Below, one piece after another: positions 10,735-28,600 of a stretch of 64,000 nt of DNA. Both the position numbers and the translations under genes were made by a program. This DNA is from Taxillus chinensis (lineage: Eukaryota; Streptophyta; Magnoliopsida; Santalales; Loranthaceae). Numbering within the stretch: position 1 is the stretch's first letter; each line of letters starts with the position of its first letter. Under the pieces are notes generated by a model. That model did no database searches. It saw only the letters and a program-made list of their open reading frames with translations, and had not been told where the DNA came from. Location: the NCBI GenBank assembly GCA_023512835.1, contig CM042087.1, positions 44,262,017 through 44,326,016 of the forward strand, read 5' to 3'.

Positions 10735-12401
10735 CTGTTAATAGAACAAGGAGACATAAATTAAAAGTCAACATAAACAAAGTCAGCTTTCCAAAATGAA
10801 ACCGACCATGCACACACACGTGCAAGGAAACCTGTAACTGTTAAGTTAGCTGCACGAATGACGCTGTTCCTACACCAATAAAAGTGCAAATAAATGTAAT
10901 GATAACTCAAAGCGAATGACACGAATCATTCAGTTATTCATGTAAGGCTCATTTGATGTTCTTGAACACGCAATCTGCCAGGCTCAGGCCGTGAGATTGC
11001 AAATCCAAACAGGCTGCAACGTCAAGATTATATGACCTTATAGCAGCCTGATATCAATTTCGGACGGAAATATATATGCCAAATAATATCCTACTCCTGC
11101 ACAAAGTGGTTAAGGAATATAGCATTTTGAAAATAAGAACCATAACTCTAACATCCTTTCTGGTAACAATGGTAGTCACAGGAAATGAAGTGAACTTTTA
11201 GTCTGTACGTTATTGTCCCCCATCAAAACTAACGTCTTCAATCTAGCGACGTGCTCATTTTATGGACACGCATTGATAAATTTAATCATAGTCGGGCAAA
11301 AAGAATGAGGCTGAAGAGGAGTGAAATTGAAAGAGGAAGAAAGACGCAAAGTCTATAACAAACAACTAGTTCAGACTTTAGAAACAAAAAAATTAAAAAA
11401 AAAACAATACTGAATGGAATTTTTGTTGTTTAATTTAAAACTTCGATCAATGAATTAACTGAAAATTAAACCTGCAGCATTTGTCAATTCTAAAATAAGA
11501 AAAAAAAAAAACAAAGGAACCTCTTCATTCGACGCTTGGTAAGGAGGGGAAAAAGAAAGAGAATAATTTGGTGTTTTAGATGATTCAACTTTCGATGTTT
11601 AATCCAAGTAAGTAGTTCTATGTTTCTGCACTAATTAATTAGATTATATATGCATGATTTGAGAGACAGATGAACTTATATGACAATTCTTAAAATTTGA
11701 AAATTTTATATATTGAGATTATATGATAAAATTGTTAATATCATGTTACTCAAAATGATGATTTTAGTATTTCCATGTTATTTTTCGTATGAAACAACTG
11801 ATTAATTTGAGACATTGAATAAATAAGAATATTGACGAGTTTTGAAATATAAACCCCTACTTTTGAATGGATTTTAATATAAAATGTGCTATATGATATA
11901 TAAGATCATGTTGTTTGTGCATGATTTCAGGGTCATTCTAGTCTTAATGGTAGATTATTGTAGTATTTGTTTTGTCAATCTATTGGAAATAAGCGAATTT
12001 CAAGAGCTTTGAGATTAAAAGTCCTGGTGCAGTGGGTTGGGAACCATTTTTTTCCAGTTTACTTAATGCCATTATGATTCAAATTAATAAATTAGGGTAT
12101 CACTGAAAATAAATTGAATTTTTATTATATAACGGAGCTAATTGATTTAGTTTGATACTGAAAATAAATTGGGTTCACACTCAAAAAGAGCAAAAATACA
12201 ATATAAGTCCCAGGCATTTATTGTATTTTACAATCCAGGCAAAATTTAAGGAATAACTTAGCAAAAGACTTATCATTATTTCTTTAAGCTACTTTGTTCA
12301 GCCTGCAAAGCTTTACTAGAAAGGAAGGCATATATTATTGAATCACAACACCCTTCAAGATATAATAGGAGTGACCAAAGGTTGGTTTAGATTGACCATA
12401 T
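10735..12401. other. Intergenic, 3' flank of the NADP-malic enzyme gene
   Basis: No gene recognised. AT-rich, with A-runs near 11395 and 11505. The 200 bases next to 12402 probably hold the malic enzyme 3' UTR. Confidence 0.45.
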
Positions 12402-17394
<4,993 letters not shown>

Positions 17395-17498
17395 CCTTTC
17401 TGGTTAACTTGTTATTAATTAGCCTTATTAATCTTTACAAAACTTCCAAGTTTTGGACAGCAGCTTAAGTTTATCTCTCTCTCACACTCACACACTCA

Positions 17499-17539
<41 letters not shown>

Positions 17540-19204
17540 TGACACACACACACATGTAGATCACGCACGTGTCATGTGAACTTGTACAAAAGTCATCAAC
17601 GCACCTTTTGAATTGCGGTCGGATAAAGACATAAATTTTTAAGCAGAAAGAAAAAAAAAACAAAACAAATGAGAGATAATATGGGAGGGATGCAGAAACA
17701 CTGTGCAAATTTTATAGTGTATTTTTTTAAATTTATATTTCAACTTCTTATGGATAATTTTGTAAAAAAAACAACTTTACAGAAAAAGCCTACGAAAATA
17801 TAATTATTTTAAAAAACTTTAAATTTTATAACTTATAAATAATTTTTAAATTCATCGAAATTTATTATTTTAAAAAATAATTATATTTTTAAACATAATA
17901 TCATCTAAGCCCATAGGACAAATAATGTATTTGAATATTAAAACTACGTTTTTCAAAATAAGAAAAAAGCAAGTCATAGGATGTCTGCATCATACTTTAA
18001 AGTTGAGTGGCGCGGGGGCTCAGTGGTTGGTTGGTTTGATGGAACTGGTCCTGTTTTGGCGGGATTGAGAAACACAGTGGATATATTTACATTATTAGTG
18101 AGTGGGAAAGGATATAAGACCAGATATTATTTTCTATAAATAAAAAAATAAATTTTAAAAATTTATTTCAATAATTTTTTCGTTTCATAAAATTTTATAC
18201 TTTTAAAATAATTATTCATTCTTTATTTATTATTATATTATTTTTTATTTAAAAATATTTTTTTCTTTTCTCTCTTTACTTCTTTAATTAGCTCTTCATG
18301 AAAAAAAAATTATTTTAATACAAATAAAATTAAAATAAAAAGTCTTATTAGAATTAAAAATAAAAAATTATTTTTCACAACTAAAAATATTCCTACATTT
18401 AAAGATAAAATATAAAATTTGCTCTTACCATTCATATAATCTACTTTCTATTCCCACGGTTTTACACTTTTTAGTTGACTACCATTTTATTCCAAAAGTA
18501 CCATGATTGTTTTTTGGATCCCACATGCATCATGCTGAAGACATTAGATATTTACTACTTTCTATTCCCATTTCCCACCCACTCAATGACTAATTTGGTT
18601 GCTCGTCTGACTCAGTCATATCGGTACCACGCCCGCGTGCGCCACAGGTTCGTTTTGTCGGTTGTTTGGACCTTCCAAACATACCATCGTAAACGGTACC
18701 ATCAGCCTGAAAAAAAAGAGTATAACACAACATAATCAGGGAAGAAAGAAAAGGTTTGATAATATTTTGAGATATAAAATTATCTAAAAAAACATGACCA
18801 TATCATATATCGACCGAGTCGTCAATGAGGTAATTGCACCCAAAACACGAACGTGTCAGACATCCGACACGATCATATAATGACTCAGGCTATCTTGATG
18901 GGCCACAAGGAGTGGCATGACTGTGTCACTCACACGTACTGGGCACACGTCTTATCCATAACAACCTTTTTTTTTGCCTAGGTCTTCCGTGTTTTTGGAG
19001 GATCAAAACCGTGGTTCCAGTATATGTTGATTAGTATATGTTACAACATGTTACATATCACGTGTTATTACACTGTTTTATTTTAGTTTTTTTATGGAAA
19101 ACAATGTACATTATGTTACAGTAAAATAGATACAAGTTTTTTAATAACATGTTACACGTGGCAGACAGCTGGGTGACGGTGTGCGTGTTGCATGACTACT
19201 AAGC
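17395..19204. other. Spacer between the malic enzyme and RDR genes
   Basis: Malic enzyme promoter on the left and RDR 3' flank on the right. Long AT-rich tract at 17700-18420. No gene or element was recognised. ACGTG cores occur near 17565 and 19152, with no further support for function. Confidence 0.45.
17473..17554. repeat. CT/CA compound microsatellite
   Basis: Interleaved CT and CA dinucleotide runs 80-160 bp upstream of the malic enzyme ATG, probably within its 5' leader or core promoter. Confidence 0.9.
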
Positions 19205-19608
19205 TTACTGGAACAGCTCCTTCAGAACAGAAGGTGAGCAGGTCATGGTTCTCTCGCCTTGGTTCTTTGCATAAAGCTTGCAGAGGGCTGACCCAGCAAC
19301 TTTCCAAGCAAAATGACATTTTTCTACAGATCGTTCTCTCCTAGCATATTTGTAAGTGACCTGATATATAGCAAGGGCCTCTTGGAAGATCTGCTCCAAA
19401 CTCTTGGTACTATCTTCAAACTCTTCACAGCCATACAACAGCTACACCAACAAATATAAACAAATAGAACAGATAAATAAAAGGAAATTCAAATATTCTA
19501 GTGGATGAGTTGGAATGAATTGTATGTTGAAATTAGCTTTTTTTGGTTACCTAAATAGGATACTTGTCTAATTGGGTTTTCCTGGTCTTTTTTGTGCGGG
19601 CGTGTGGC

Positions 19609-19666
<58 letters not shown>

Positions 19667-22600
19667 GTAGAAAAATTATTTTTCCTATATTCTTCTTCTC
19701 TTGGTATTACAGAAAAAAAACCCCAACCCTAAAAGGAACTGCCAACCGCCACCCTTGCACGAGCCTCTCATTCGACTCTTTTCTTGTGGTGGACGAGCCT
19801 ATCCTCCAAAGGTAACTAAATTGAGCACAACTTGTGAACTATCACATGTTTTAAATTAAGCACAACAATCTCAATCTTTCTCTATCGCGAACAACGAAGT
19901 ACAGTCACCACCGCCATCACTACACGTCAGTGCAGGGTGTCATACACTATTGTGACCACACCAGCATCACCGCAAGTTACAAAGCTATAAAGCTGCTATC
20001 ACGCCACCATGAGGAGCAACCACTGTCACTGCCACCACCGCCTCTTCTCTTTGTCATCGACTGCAAGTGTTTCTTCCATCTTAGTCCCATGTTTTTCTTT
20101 CTTAGCCACCAGTAACATTGGAGCTGAGTGTGCCTGTCAAACCTAATTATTGCCTGAGTCATTTTGGCGTGCGCTAGTGTAGTATGCCAGTCTTAGCAAG
20201 TGCTTACTTTACAACTTATACATCAGCACTTTGTCATGACTACTAATAAGCTCTCTATGGTCGCAGGCGGCAAGGTATAATCAAATGTCACCACTCAAAG
20301 AGATCAATATGTCATTTCATATTAAACTAGATAATACAAATTACAGTATTTCATTTAAGGTTTTGAAAATACATATTACTATTAGGGAGAAGAGATATCA
20401 CGGAAAGAAATATGACACCTTCAAGTCACCCGGACTATGATGAATAGAAAGCATGCACTTATTAAGTCAGCACTTTTTTTGATAAATAAGAAATTTTATT
20501 AGAAAAAAAAAGGTACACAAGAGTGGACAAAGAGCATATATACAATAACAGGCTCAAAATGAACACTTATTAACATCATATATAGAAAAAAACAGAACAC
20601 TCCCGTAATAAATATCTACTCCCTCAAATGACAAAAAAAAAAAAAAGAGAAAGTTTAACGGCAGGCCGCTCTCGATTATCAAATACTTACATTCCGTTCT
20701 CGCCAAATACTCTAAATATGACAATAAAGGACAACTCGCCAAACCACCGAATGCCACCCCACTTCTCCTAACCAACATGCGAACAACACACTAATAGACA
20801 AATGCATCACCCAATAAAAATCAAACAAACCTATAATTATGATATGATGTCAAACTTTGTGCAGTGTGAAAAAGTCAGTGTAGGATGATGATAAAAGAAG
20901 TCACTTAATGCTTATGACTTTCTCATGCGTATGAAGTAATGAAAAGTTTTTCCAGCTATGTTAGGAGGGCCAAACTCTCTCTCACGGGATACTATACTGA
21001 GCTTAACTCTATTTTTATAGAGTTGAATTATCAGCAACTTAATGATATATAGTGTCTTATTGATTCTGAAAAGTACAAGAAACATATCATAAAGGATCGA
21101 GCTTACATGTTTTTTGTATACCGTGATCATTACCTAGATCAAGTTAGCAGTTGTATTCTAGCTACCTCTTCATTATCTATCTTGGAAAAAAGATATTCAT
21201 TAGTTTGCCATGAGGTGTAAAGACAACTAACTATGGATACTAAGGATTGTTCTAAAGGTTCAACACCTGCTGTCTATCGAAGATCTCATCTATAAGGTGA
21301 TTCTAATGTGACATTACTTTTCTCTACCTACCAATACCACTATTGATTCATAAGCTACTGATCACATAATTACTAATTTATCTATAATTACTTCTCTCGT
21401 GTCTTCACCTGTTAAATCTGTTTAAGTTGCTAATAGGACTAACATGACCATTACTAGAATTGAAAACATTTAAATCTCATATACTCTTTCAACGCCTTCA
21501 GTTTTACTTGCCCCTATTTTTTTTATTAATTTTCTCTCTATTAGCTAAATCACTAAACAACTTAATTGTTCTGTAATTTTTTATTATATTTATTTTGTGT
21601 TTTATATAATCTAACAAAGATAACGATTATAGGATTGTATTACTGGAATTAGGCAAGAGCTTTGAATTCCAAGCTTAACTAGGGATCCAAGATGAGGAAC
21701 AATACACTTGCCAAGAAGAAGACAATTTTATGACATTATCGTTTAGAACACTCTTCTTTTTTTCATTTAGAATGCTTACTTCCTTATTTTCAAATATTTT
21801 TATTTATAATTTAAAGTATGAATAATGCATTTTTACTAAAAATCATTGATTTCATTCAAAATAAGTTTCAATAAAAGTTCTATTTCTTTTTCATGTGTTT
21901 ACATTGATTTTGAGGATCATTATCTACTCATTCTGGTTTAAGACAAATATTTTGTGTCTTTTATTAATGATTGCACTTGGATAAATTAGATATATTTTAT
22001 GAAATCTTAAAGTAACGTTATTCATGTCATTCCTTACTTTAATCAAATGATTGTCACATAATTCCATAATCTAGTTTAGGTGTATCATTTTGATAATAAT
22101 TATAAGTTTGTGAATCAGTCTCAAGTTGATTTCTTTTGAACACATGGTATCTTCTATCGAACATGTGGCATGGATTATATATTTTACTATGCATGTCTCT
22201 AAATATTTTTGAGTTGATGTTATCATGACTATCATCTATCTTATCAACTGAATGTATGCTTGTGTCATTGACTACCAAACTCCTATGAGAATGTTATCAT
22301 GATTTTACCATATTCTTTCAGCACTGAACATTTGCCTTAAGGTTCTTAGTTGTGCATGTTATGTTTATGTGCACCAACTCTATAAGAATAAACTTGATTC
22401 TCATGTCCTCAAATGTGTTTTCGGATTACTTGAATTCTCAAAAGAGTTATAGATGTTTTCATTTTCCTAAGGTCAAATACTGTGTTTATGGATATTTAGT
22501 TTTGTGAACAGGTATCCTATTTTTCAAGAGATAACTTTTGCTTATCTTCAAGGGGAGCTTAGTAGTAAAAAAATATGAATTTCAGGAAAGACAGAAGATT

Positions 22601-25600
22601 CACCTATTATAGGAGAAAGGAAACTCTTTAACCGCTCCTAATAATATAATAGCTAAATCAAGTTAGAGTGAGAGGCCATCTCGGGTACTTGACAAATACT
22701 ACACAAGAGAGACTGCTACTACAAATGATATTTAAAAATTCTTCTACAATTGATCACACGACACAAATTCCTACTAAAATACTTGTCTCTTCACTTATAA
22801 CTCTCAGTCAAATGAGACTTTGAATTCTAAGAGCATCTCAAAGCAGCATTAGCTAAATTTAATTAATTATATATATATTTAGCTTGGTAGATATAGCTTT
22901 AACTATTTTAGCTTAAATTTATTTTTAAAATTTACTCATAGAATTGCAGCAAAGCAATTCAACCCAAGGCCCGCACCCATCCAGCCTGTTTGATCTCCTC
23001 ACTCTCGCAGCTAAAGTGACATTTCTCTTTGTCGGGCCATTCTTGCAATTTTATATCAGGGAAGACATCTCTTAATGAACAGCAATATAACCCAAAGTCA
23101 AACAATGACATTAAACCCATGAGGCCAGTCCCGAGAGAGCACTCCCAACGAATATCATTTGCAGGCCTAGAAGAAGGCAACTTTGACGAAGACTCATCAG
23201 ATGCTATCTCTGATCTCTTTCACGGAGAAGCAGTCATGTCAGCACTGGGAGAAGCAGTCATGGTAGCACTATTACACTCAGCAGCAAGACCCTGGAAGGC
23301 ACAGAAACAACCACAAAGGAAATTATAGTTTGTCCCCTATGCCACAATCAACATCCATCCACTGCCTACACAGAATCCATCCATCCATCTTCGACACGGA
23401 AAATCAAAAACCCAGCAACAAGTTCCCAATACCCCTTCATGCCAGATCCTAAGGCAAGCTTCTTCTCTGTCCGCCAAAGATCATCTTCATCAATAGAATA
23501 TCATCATCGGCTCCTCCCTACCCAGCACCTCTCCCGAATCGCACCCACCAATCATATCCAGAATCAATCATTCCTTAATTAAAATCTATTTAATGCATAT
23601 AAATCAAATCTGCAAGTTATAAGGTCAATCTTTAAAGATCCAGAGAGAGATCGTTTATAATTATTATTAAAAGCACACAATGAGAATGAGATAGAGAGAG
23701 GGGCAGTGCTGTTGACGATAGGGCAAGACAGCCGTTGGATAGGCAATGTGGTTGATTCGGCATGAGGCAGAGTGGAAGACAGCAGTTGGATTAGCAAAGG
23801 GGTGGTGCTGTTGTGCAACAAATCAGGGCAGCGCAATGGTCTGATGTCTAAGGGCGAGGCTTGATCGATGAAGCCATGCTGACTTGTAATCGATTTGGAG
23901 AAGAAGAGGGCTGTCAACGGTAGAGGGTAGAGGGTATGTTGGGGGTTTTGGAGAGATGTGTGGTACGTGTCTGACATGCTATAGCAGAAAATTAAGCTAT
24001 ATTTACGTAAAATTATAGTTGAAGTTATATTTAGCCAATCTATTAGAACAAATTATTAATTAAATATGGCTTCACCTATTGATATAACTAAGTTATTGTA
24101 GATGTTCTAATCCTACAAGTTTAAATAATCTTGTGAGTCAAATATATTGATTTTTCAAAATAATCTTCTAATGTTGCTTATTATATTTCTAACTTTATCT
24201 CTTATTATTATTTGTCTAAGTCTAATCTTTCTTATGCTCTTCAATTGCCTTTTGTATTTATTCTCAGGAAGCTCTTGAAGATTTTAAATGAAAGTCTACC
24301 ATAGTAAAAGAAATGAATGTCCTTATGAAGAATTTCACTTGAGAAATGACTAAGTTACCCGAAAATAAGAAAAACATAGAATACAAATGGATGATTACGA
24401 TAAAGTACAAGTTAGATAAGATGGTCGAAAGATACAGGACCAAATTAGTTATCAAAGGATATACTCAGAAACCTTTACTCTTGTGACTAAGATGAGTACT
24501 ATTAAAGTTAATTTTTCTCTTATGGGTAATAAACTGGCCATTATCACAATTTGAATTGAAGAATATGAAAGAGATGTATATAAATCCTCTTTCAGGTTTC
24601 ACAAAAAAAAAGAGCAAAAGTATACCAATTAATAAGACGTTACATTATTTAAAACAGTCACCACGAGCTTAGTTTGATCGACTAGACCACTCAATCAAAG
24701 CATATGGTTTCAAGCAAACTTTGGTTGATCACACTCTGCCCTATAAAGAAATTATAGCAATATTACTTTGCTTATTGTTTATGATGATAAACTAATTGTT
24801 ACAAGTAATAACTAAAGGGAGAAAAGCTTCAGTGTCATTTGATAAAAGAATTTGAGATAAAATATTTAGGGCCTGTGAAATACTTCCTAAGCATTGAAGT
24901 ATTCCAATCTAAGCAAGAAAGTTTTTCCTCTGACCTCCTAGCTTAAACTACCAACTTGACCTACAAACTTGCAAATGCTCCTATTGAGTATGAACCATGG
25001 TCTAACTATCTATCATGATCAAATTTCAACCAACAATGAGAGATATTAAAGGTTAGTGGAAAAGTCAATCTATTTGACCCATACTAGACTTGACATATCA
25101 TATGTAATTAGTGTTATAAGTTGATTCATACATAATCTGATTAATCGACACATTGACACGTAAACATTATAGGATACACTGACTCTGTGTTATTTGTAGG
25201 TGATAACTGGGAAGAAGTAAAAAAATAAAATGTGATTTCCTTGTATGGTGCAGAATATCATATTTTTCATCGTGCTGCTAAAGAGCTCATGTGATTACCT
25301 ACTCTTTTGCATGACCTTAATTATGACCTTAAGAAGCGTGATGATTTTTTTTGTAATAACATAACTATCATTCAAATATCTAATAATCCAGTACAGCATG
25401 ATCGAACCTAGCATATTGAACTCGACAGAAATTAGGATAATCTAAATTCTTCTATAATAAAGATTTTCTACATAAAGAGTAAATCAATTAGCTAATATGA
25501 TGACTCATCTGGTTTATGGTATTTCTTTTCATACTTTATTGACATATATAATATTTATGCACCTCCTTGTTCCTCATCCTTTCTTTAATATACTGTCTTT

Positions 25601-28600
25601 TACGTATATAAAAAAATATTTATGCACCTACTTGAGGAAAAGAGTGAAAATGAGTTGTATATTGGTTATAATTACCTGTTTTTTGGTTACATGAATAGGG
25701 TACTTACCTAGTTGGGTCTTCGGAGTCTTTTGTGTGTGTACATATATATATGATTGTATTCACTCAATAAAGATATAAGAAATAATTATTTTCGTATATT
25801 CTTTTCTTATATATATTTTAGATAATAAATCTACCTTTTCATCAATCCTTTTTCACTCTTTTTGTTTTCTTTCTTAATACGTACATTCATCTGAATTGAA
25901 TTTCTATTCTAATACTGGATTTACAAGTAGAACAAATAAAACGTATAAGTTGTTTTCATCATTTATCTTTCCTTGCCAGCAGCAAAATCTTAAAGTCAAA
26001 TAGATAAATCACCTGCTTATACTTTTTGAATATATCATCTGCCAACTGTTTTGTGGTTGGCTTGTCCTGTTGACAGGCTAACGACATTTCAAGTCTATAT
26101 TGGTCATAATTTCTCTGCCACATATCCAAGTAATTTCCAGGGACTTCACCATCGAAACAGGAGAGTGTCGAAATTTCTACTATATCTAAAGCAACATAAA
26201 ATCACGTCAGCTTTTTCTCTCCCAGAGAAGGAACATGAATCATGGCTTAGGAACAAAACTGTCAGCAGCCAAATAACACCAAAAACACCACTATTATTAT
26301 ATTGCATGCATTTTCAAGGACAAACCAATCAACAGCATCCCAAAAAAATGTAAAAAGAACTAGAGAGGTTTCTGTTTTGATCAAGAAAATACACACCTTT
26401 CGACTGCTGCATCTCTTTCTCATAACACTCCACTGCATCATAAATTTTCCCCAAAATTGAAGTGGATTTGTAACAGTTATTTTCCCTTCCCAAAAAATGT
26501 GGAGAGCATTTGGCTTTCAGCTCGTCTGGAACTTCAATCTGTACCATCAACATCAAGAGAAAATTTAAGCAGCACATGTTATTTAAAAATCTAGCAGTAA
26601 GTAAAAAAATCACCAATATTTAAATACAGAACTCACCAAAATGTGTGTGTGTATATATACACATATATACAAATGAAATTATTTGATTCCTATTTTAACT
26701 TTGCAGAAACTGAAGGGCAACTTTGATTCTTCCAAAGAATAATGGATTAGACTTCCCTTTGATATGAGATCTTTCTAGGAGAGAGTTCCCATCTTATTCA
26801 TAGCCAGGTCTTGAGAAGCAGGAACTAACAAACCCAGCCTAATCTTATAATTACTGTTATGGCTAGCAAACTAAGCTTGTTTACTTACAGATGATATTCA
26901 AATTATATGTACTGAATATGATAACTCAATAAATGATAGAAGCAAACCTTCGTTCCAGCCTTGGGAGCATCTAAGGCATCATAATATAAATCAACTAGCT
27001 GCAGCATTTTCTTTTTTAAACAATCTCTCTCATCTAGATCTTTCAGTGACTCTGTCAAAAGGCGATCCATATATGTCAACCAGCTCTCAGCAGCTGTACC
27101 AGCAGCGCTACTGCAAGAACGTGGAAACTTTATTTCAACTTCAGCTCTTAAGAGAGAGTGTGTGAGTTTTGTCCATGATGGAACTTGCAACAGTATAAGT
27201 TATTTGGGGTTCAATTGATAATGGCGTGGAGACAAGTCTCAACAGAATATACAATGGTAAAACTTGGCAGCTAAACTATTATGTACCAAAAAGCTTTTGC
27301 CCCTTCTACATTGATGTCCTGGTATGAACTTTGAAATTTAAACTTTATTTGGTTCGTGAAATGGAACAATATAGTATGTAATACCAATTCCACGGAATCA
27401 AAACTTCAAATCAATTCAAGTAAATGTATTAAGTTTAAAATTAGAATAAAAAATTAATGGTTCTATGGCTTAGCTATTCTGCATTCCAAAAAATAAAGAT
27501 GCTAAACCAATGGAAGATAAGGAATAGAATACCTATCCCATTAAAATAAACATAAAGGAGAACAGTTGCAAATTTTATAACATCACAAAATTCTTAACTA
27601 GGTCCCATAAAATGAGCGCACAACACGACAACAAAAGATTTCAGCTACCGAACTCATGAGCAAGCATAAAACTCAAAGGCAGGTTACTTACAAGTTTCAT
27701 TAATAATATCACAAAAAGTCCTTTGCAAATTCATTTATGTGACTTGGGAAAAATAAAAATAATGACATGGGAAACTGCAACGCTTGAAAAAAATAAAAAG
27801 GATAAAAGTTATGTAAGTTTTTCTTATCAAACATCTTTTCGATTAATGAGTTTGCAATTCCTGTCATGGAATGTGTGCGGGCTCCCTGATCTGGCGGCGG
27901 TCATTTGGCTTGGGGGGAGGCCCTGCTGTCCCGAAGGGAGGCGCAGGAGCTGCAGGGGATGTTTCCCTAGGTGGCTTTGACCAGTCTAGGGATGGTGGCA
28001 TTCCTTTTTCGAAGGCAAGAGAGGATGGACTTGTGTCTGCGAATGTGATGGTAGCGCTGCCTGGGGAGGATCAGCTGGTGGCCTGGCCATTTAGCTGTTG
28101 GTCCGCTTGTTGAAGCTCTTTATGGGCAACCTTGTGCCATTGCTTGTATCTCTGACCCAGTGTAGTCAAAGTGAGTTCAACTGGGTTCTCCTTCGATGAT
28201 TGAGTTCCCTGAGTTTCTTGATGCTTTGGGTTTGGTTGATCTTCTACTGGTTGGTGGGGTATTCACGTGGTCTAATAACCGCATTGCACCATCCTTCTCG
28301 ACTTGGAACTCCACATTCTTTCATTATATGGCTAATTCTCGGATTTCCTTTGCTAATGGTGTTTGCTTTGGGCGTGTTTCGTTATTCTTCCTTTTGTGAT
28401 GTTACTGGTTGCTCCATTTGAACCTGTATTTGTACTCTTGCTTTTCGTGCACTCCTTGTGTGTGGCCTTTTCCTAATAAAATTTTCTTACTTATAAAAAA
28501 AATTCTACAAGAATTTTGAGTAGGTAATTGATTCACCCCCTTTAGATCACCCCAAAGCCTAACAAAGTGTATCTATATGCTTCAACTTAAGGGTCTAGAA

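Larger units (their letters stand above)
20980..25460 (+). pseudogene. copia gag-pol remnant
   Basis: Recognisable pieces by hand translation: a gag-like YTELNSIFIELNYQQ segment with KDRAYMFFVYRD and EKRYSLVCHEV (about 20990-21210); an integrase-end segment with LDSHVLKCVFGLLEFSK (about 22390-22440); a reverse transcriptase segment with EALEDFK, MNVLMKN, TKLPENKK and ERYRTKLVIKGYTQK (about 24270-24470); then KEFEIKYLGPVKYFLSIEVF (about 24846-24905); and an RNase H segment including GYTDSV and AEYHIFHRAAKE (about 25170-25290). Multiple stops in every part rule out function. The piece is interrupted at 22831-24107. Confidence 0.75.
19511..25808 (+). mobile_element. Decayed Ty1/copia retrotransposon in the last RDR intron
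   Basis: Antisense to the host gene and flanked by two diverged LTR-like segments. Coding relics occur in copia order: gag (about 20980-21250), integrase C-terminal region (about 22000-22560), RVT_2 reverse transcriptase (about 24265-24960) and RNase H (about 25160-25460). All are full of stops and frameshifts. A Harbinger-like element interrupts the region between integrase and reverse transcriptase, and a LINE tail sits between the 5' LTR and gag. Without these insertions the element would be about 4.6-5.0 kb, normal for copia. No target duplication could be recognised. Confidence 0.75.

Noticed and set aside
23579..23977. 132-codon minus-strand open frame
   Set aside because: It lies in the GC-richer core of the Harbinger-like element, with repetitive Leu/Pro/Ser composition and no recognised domain.
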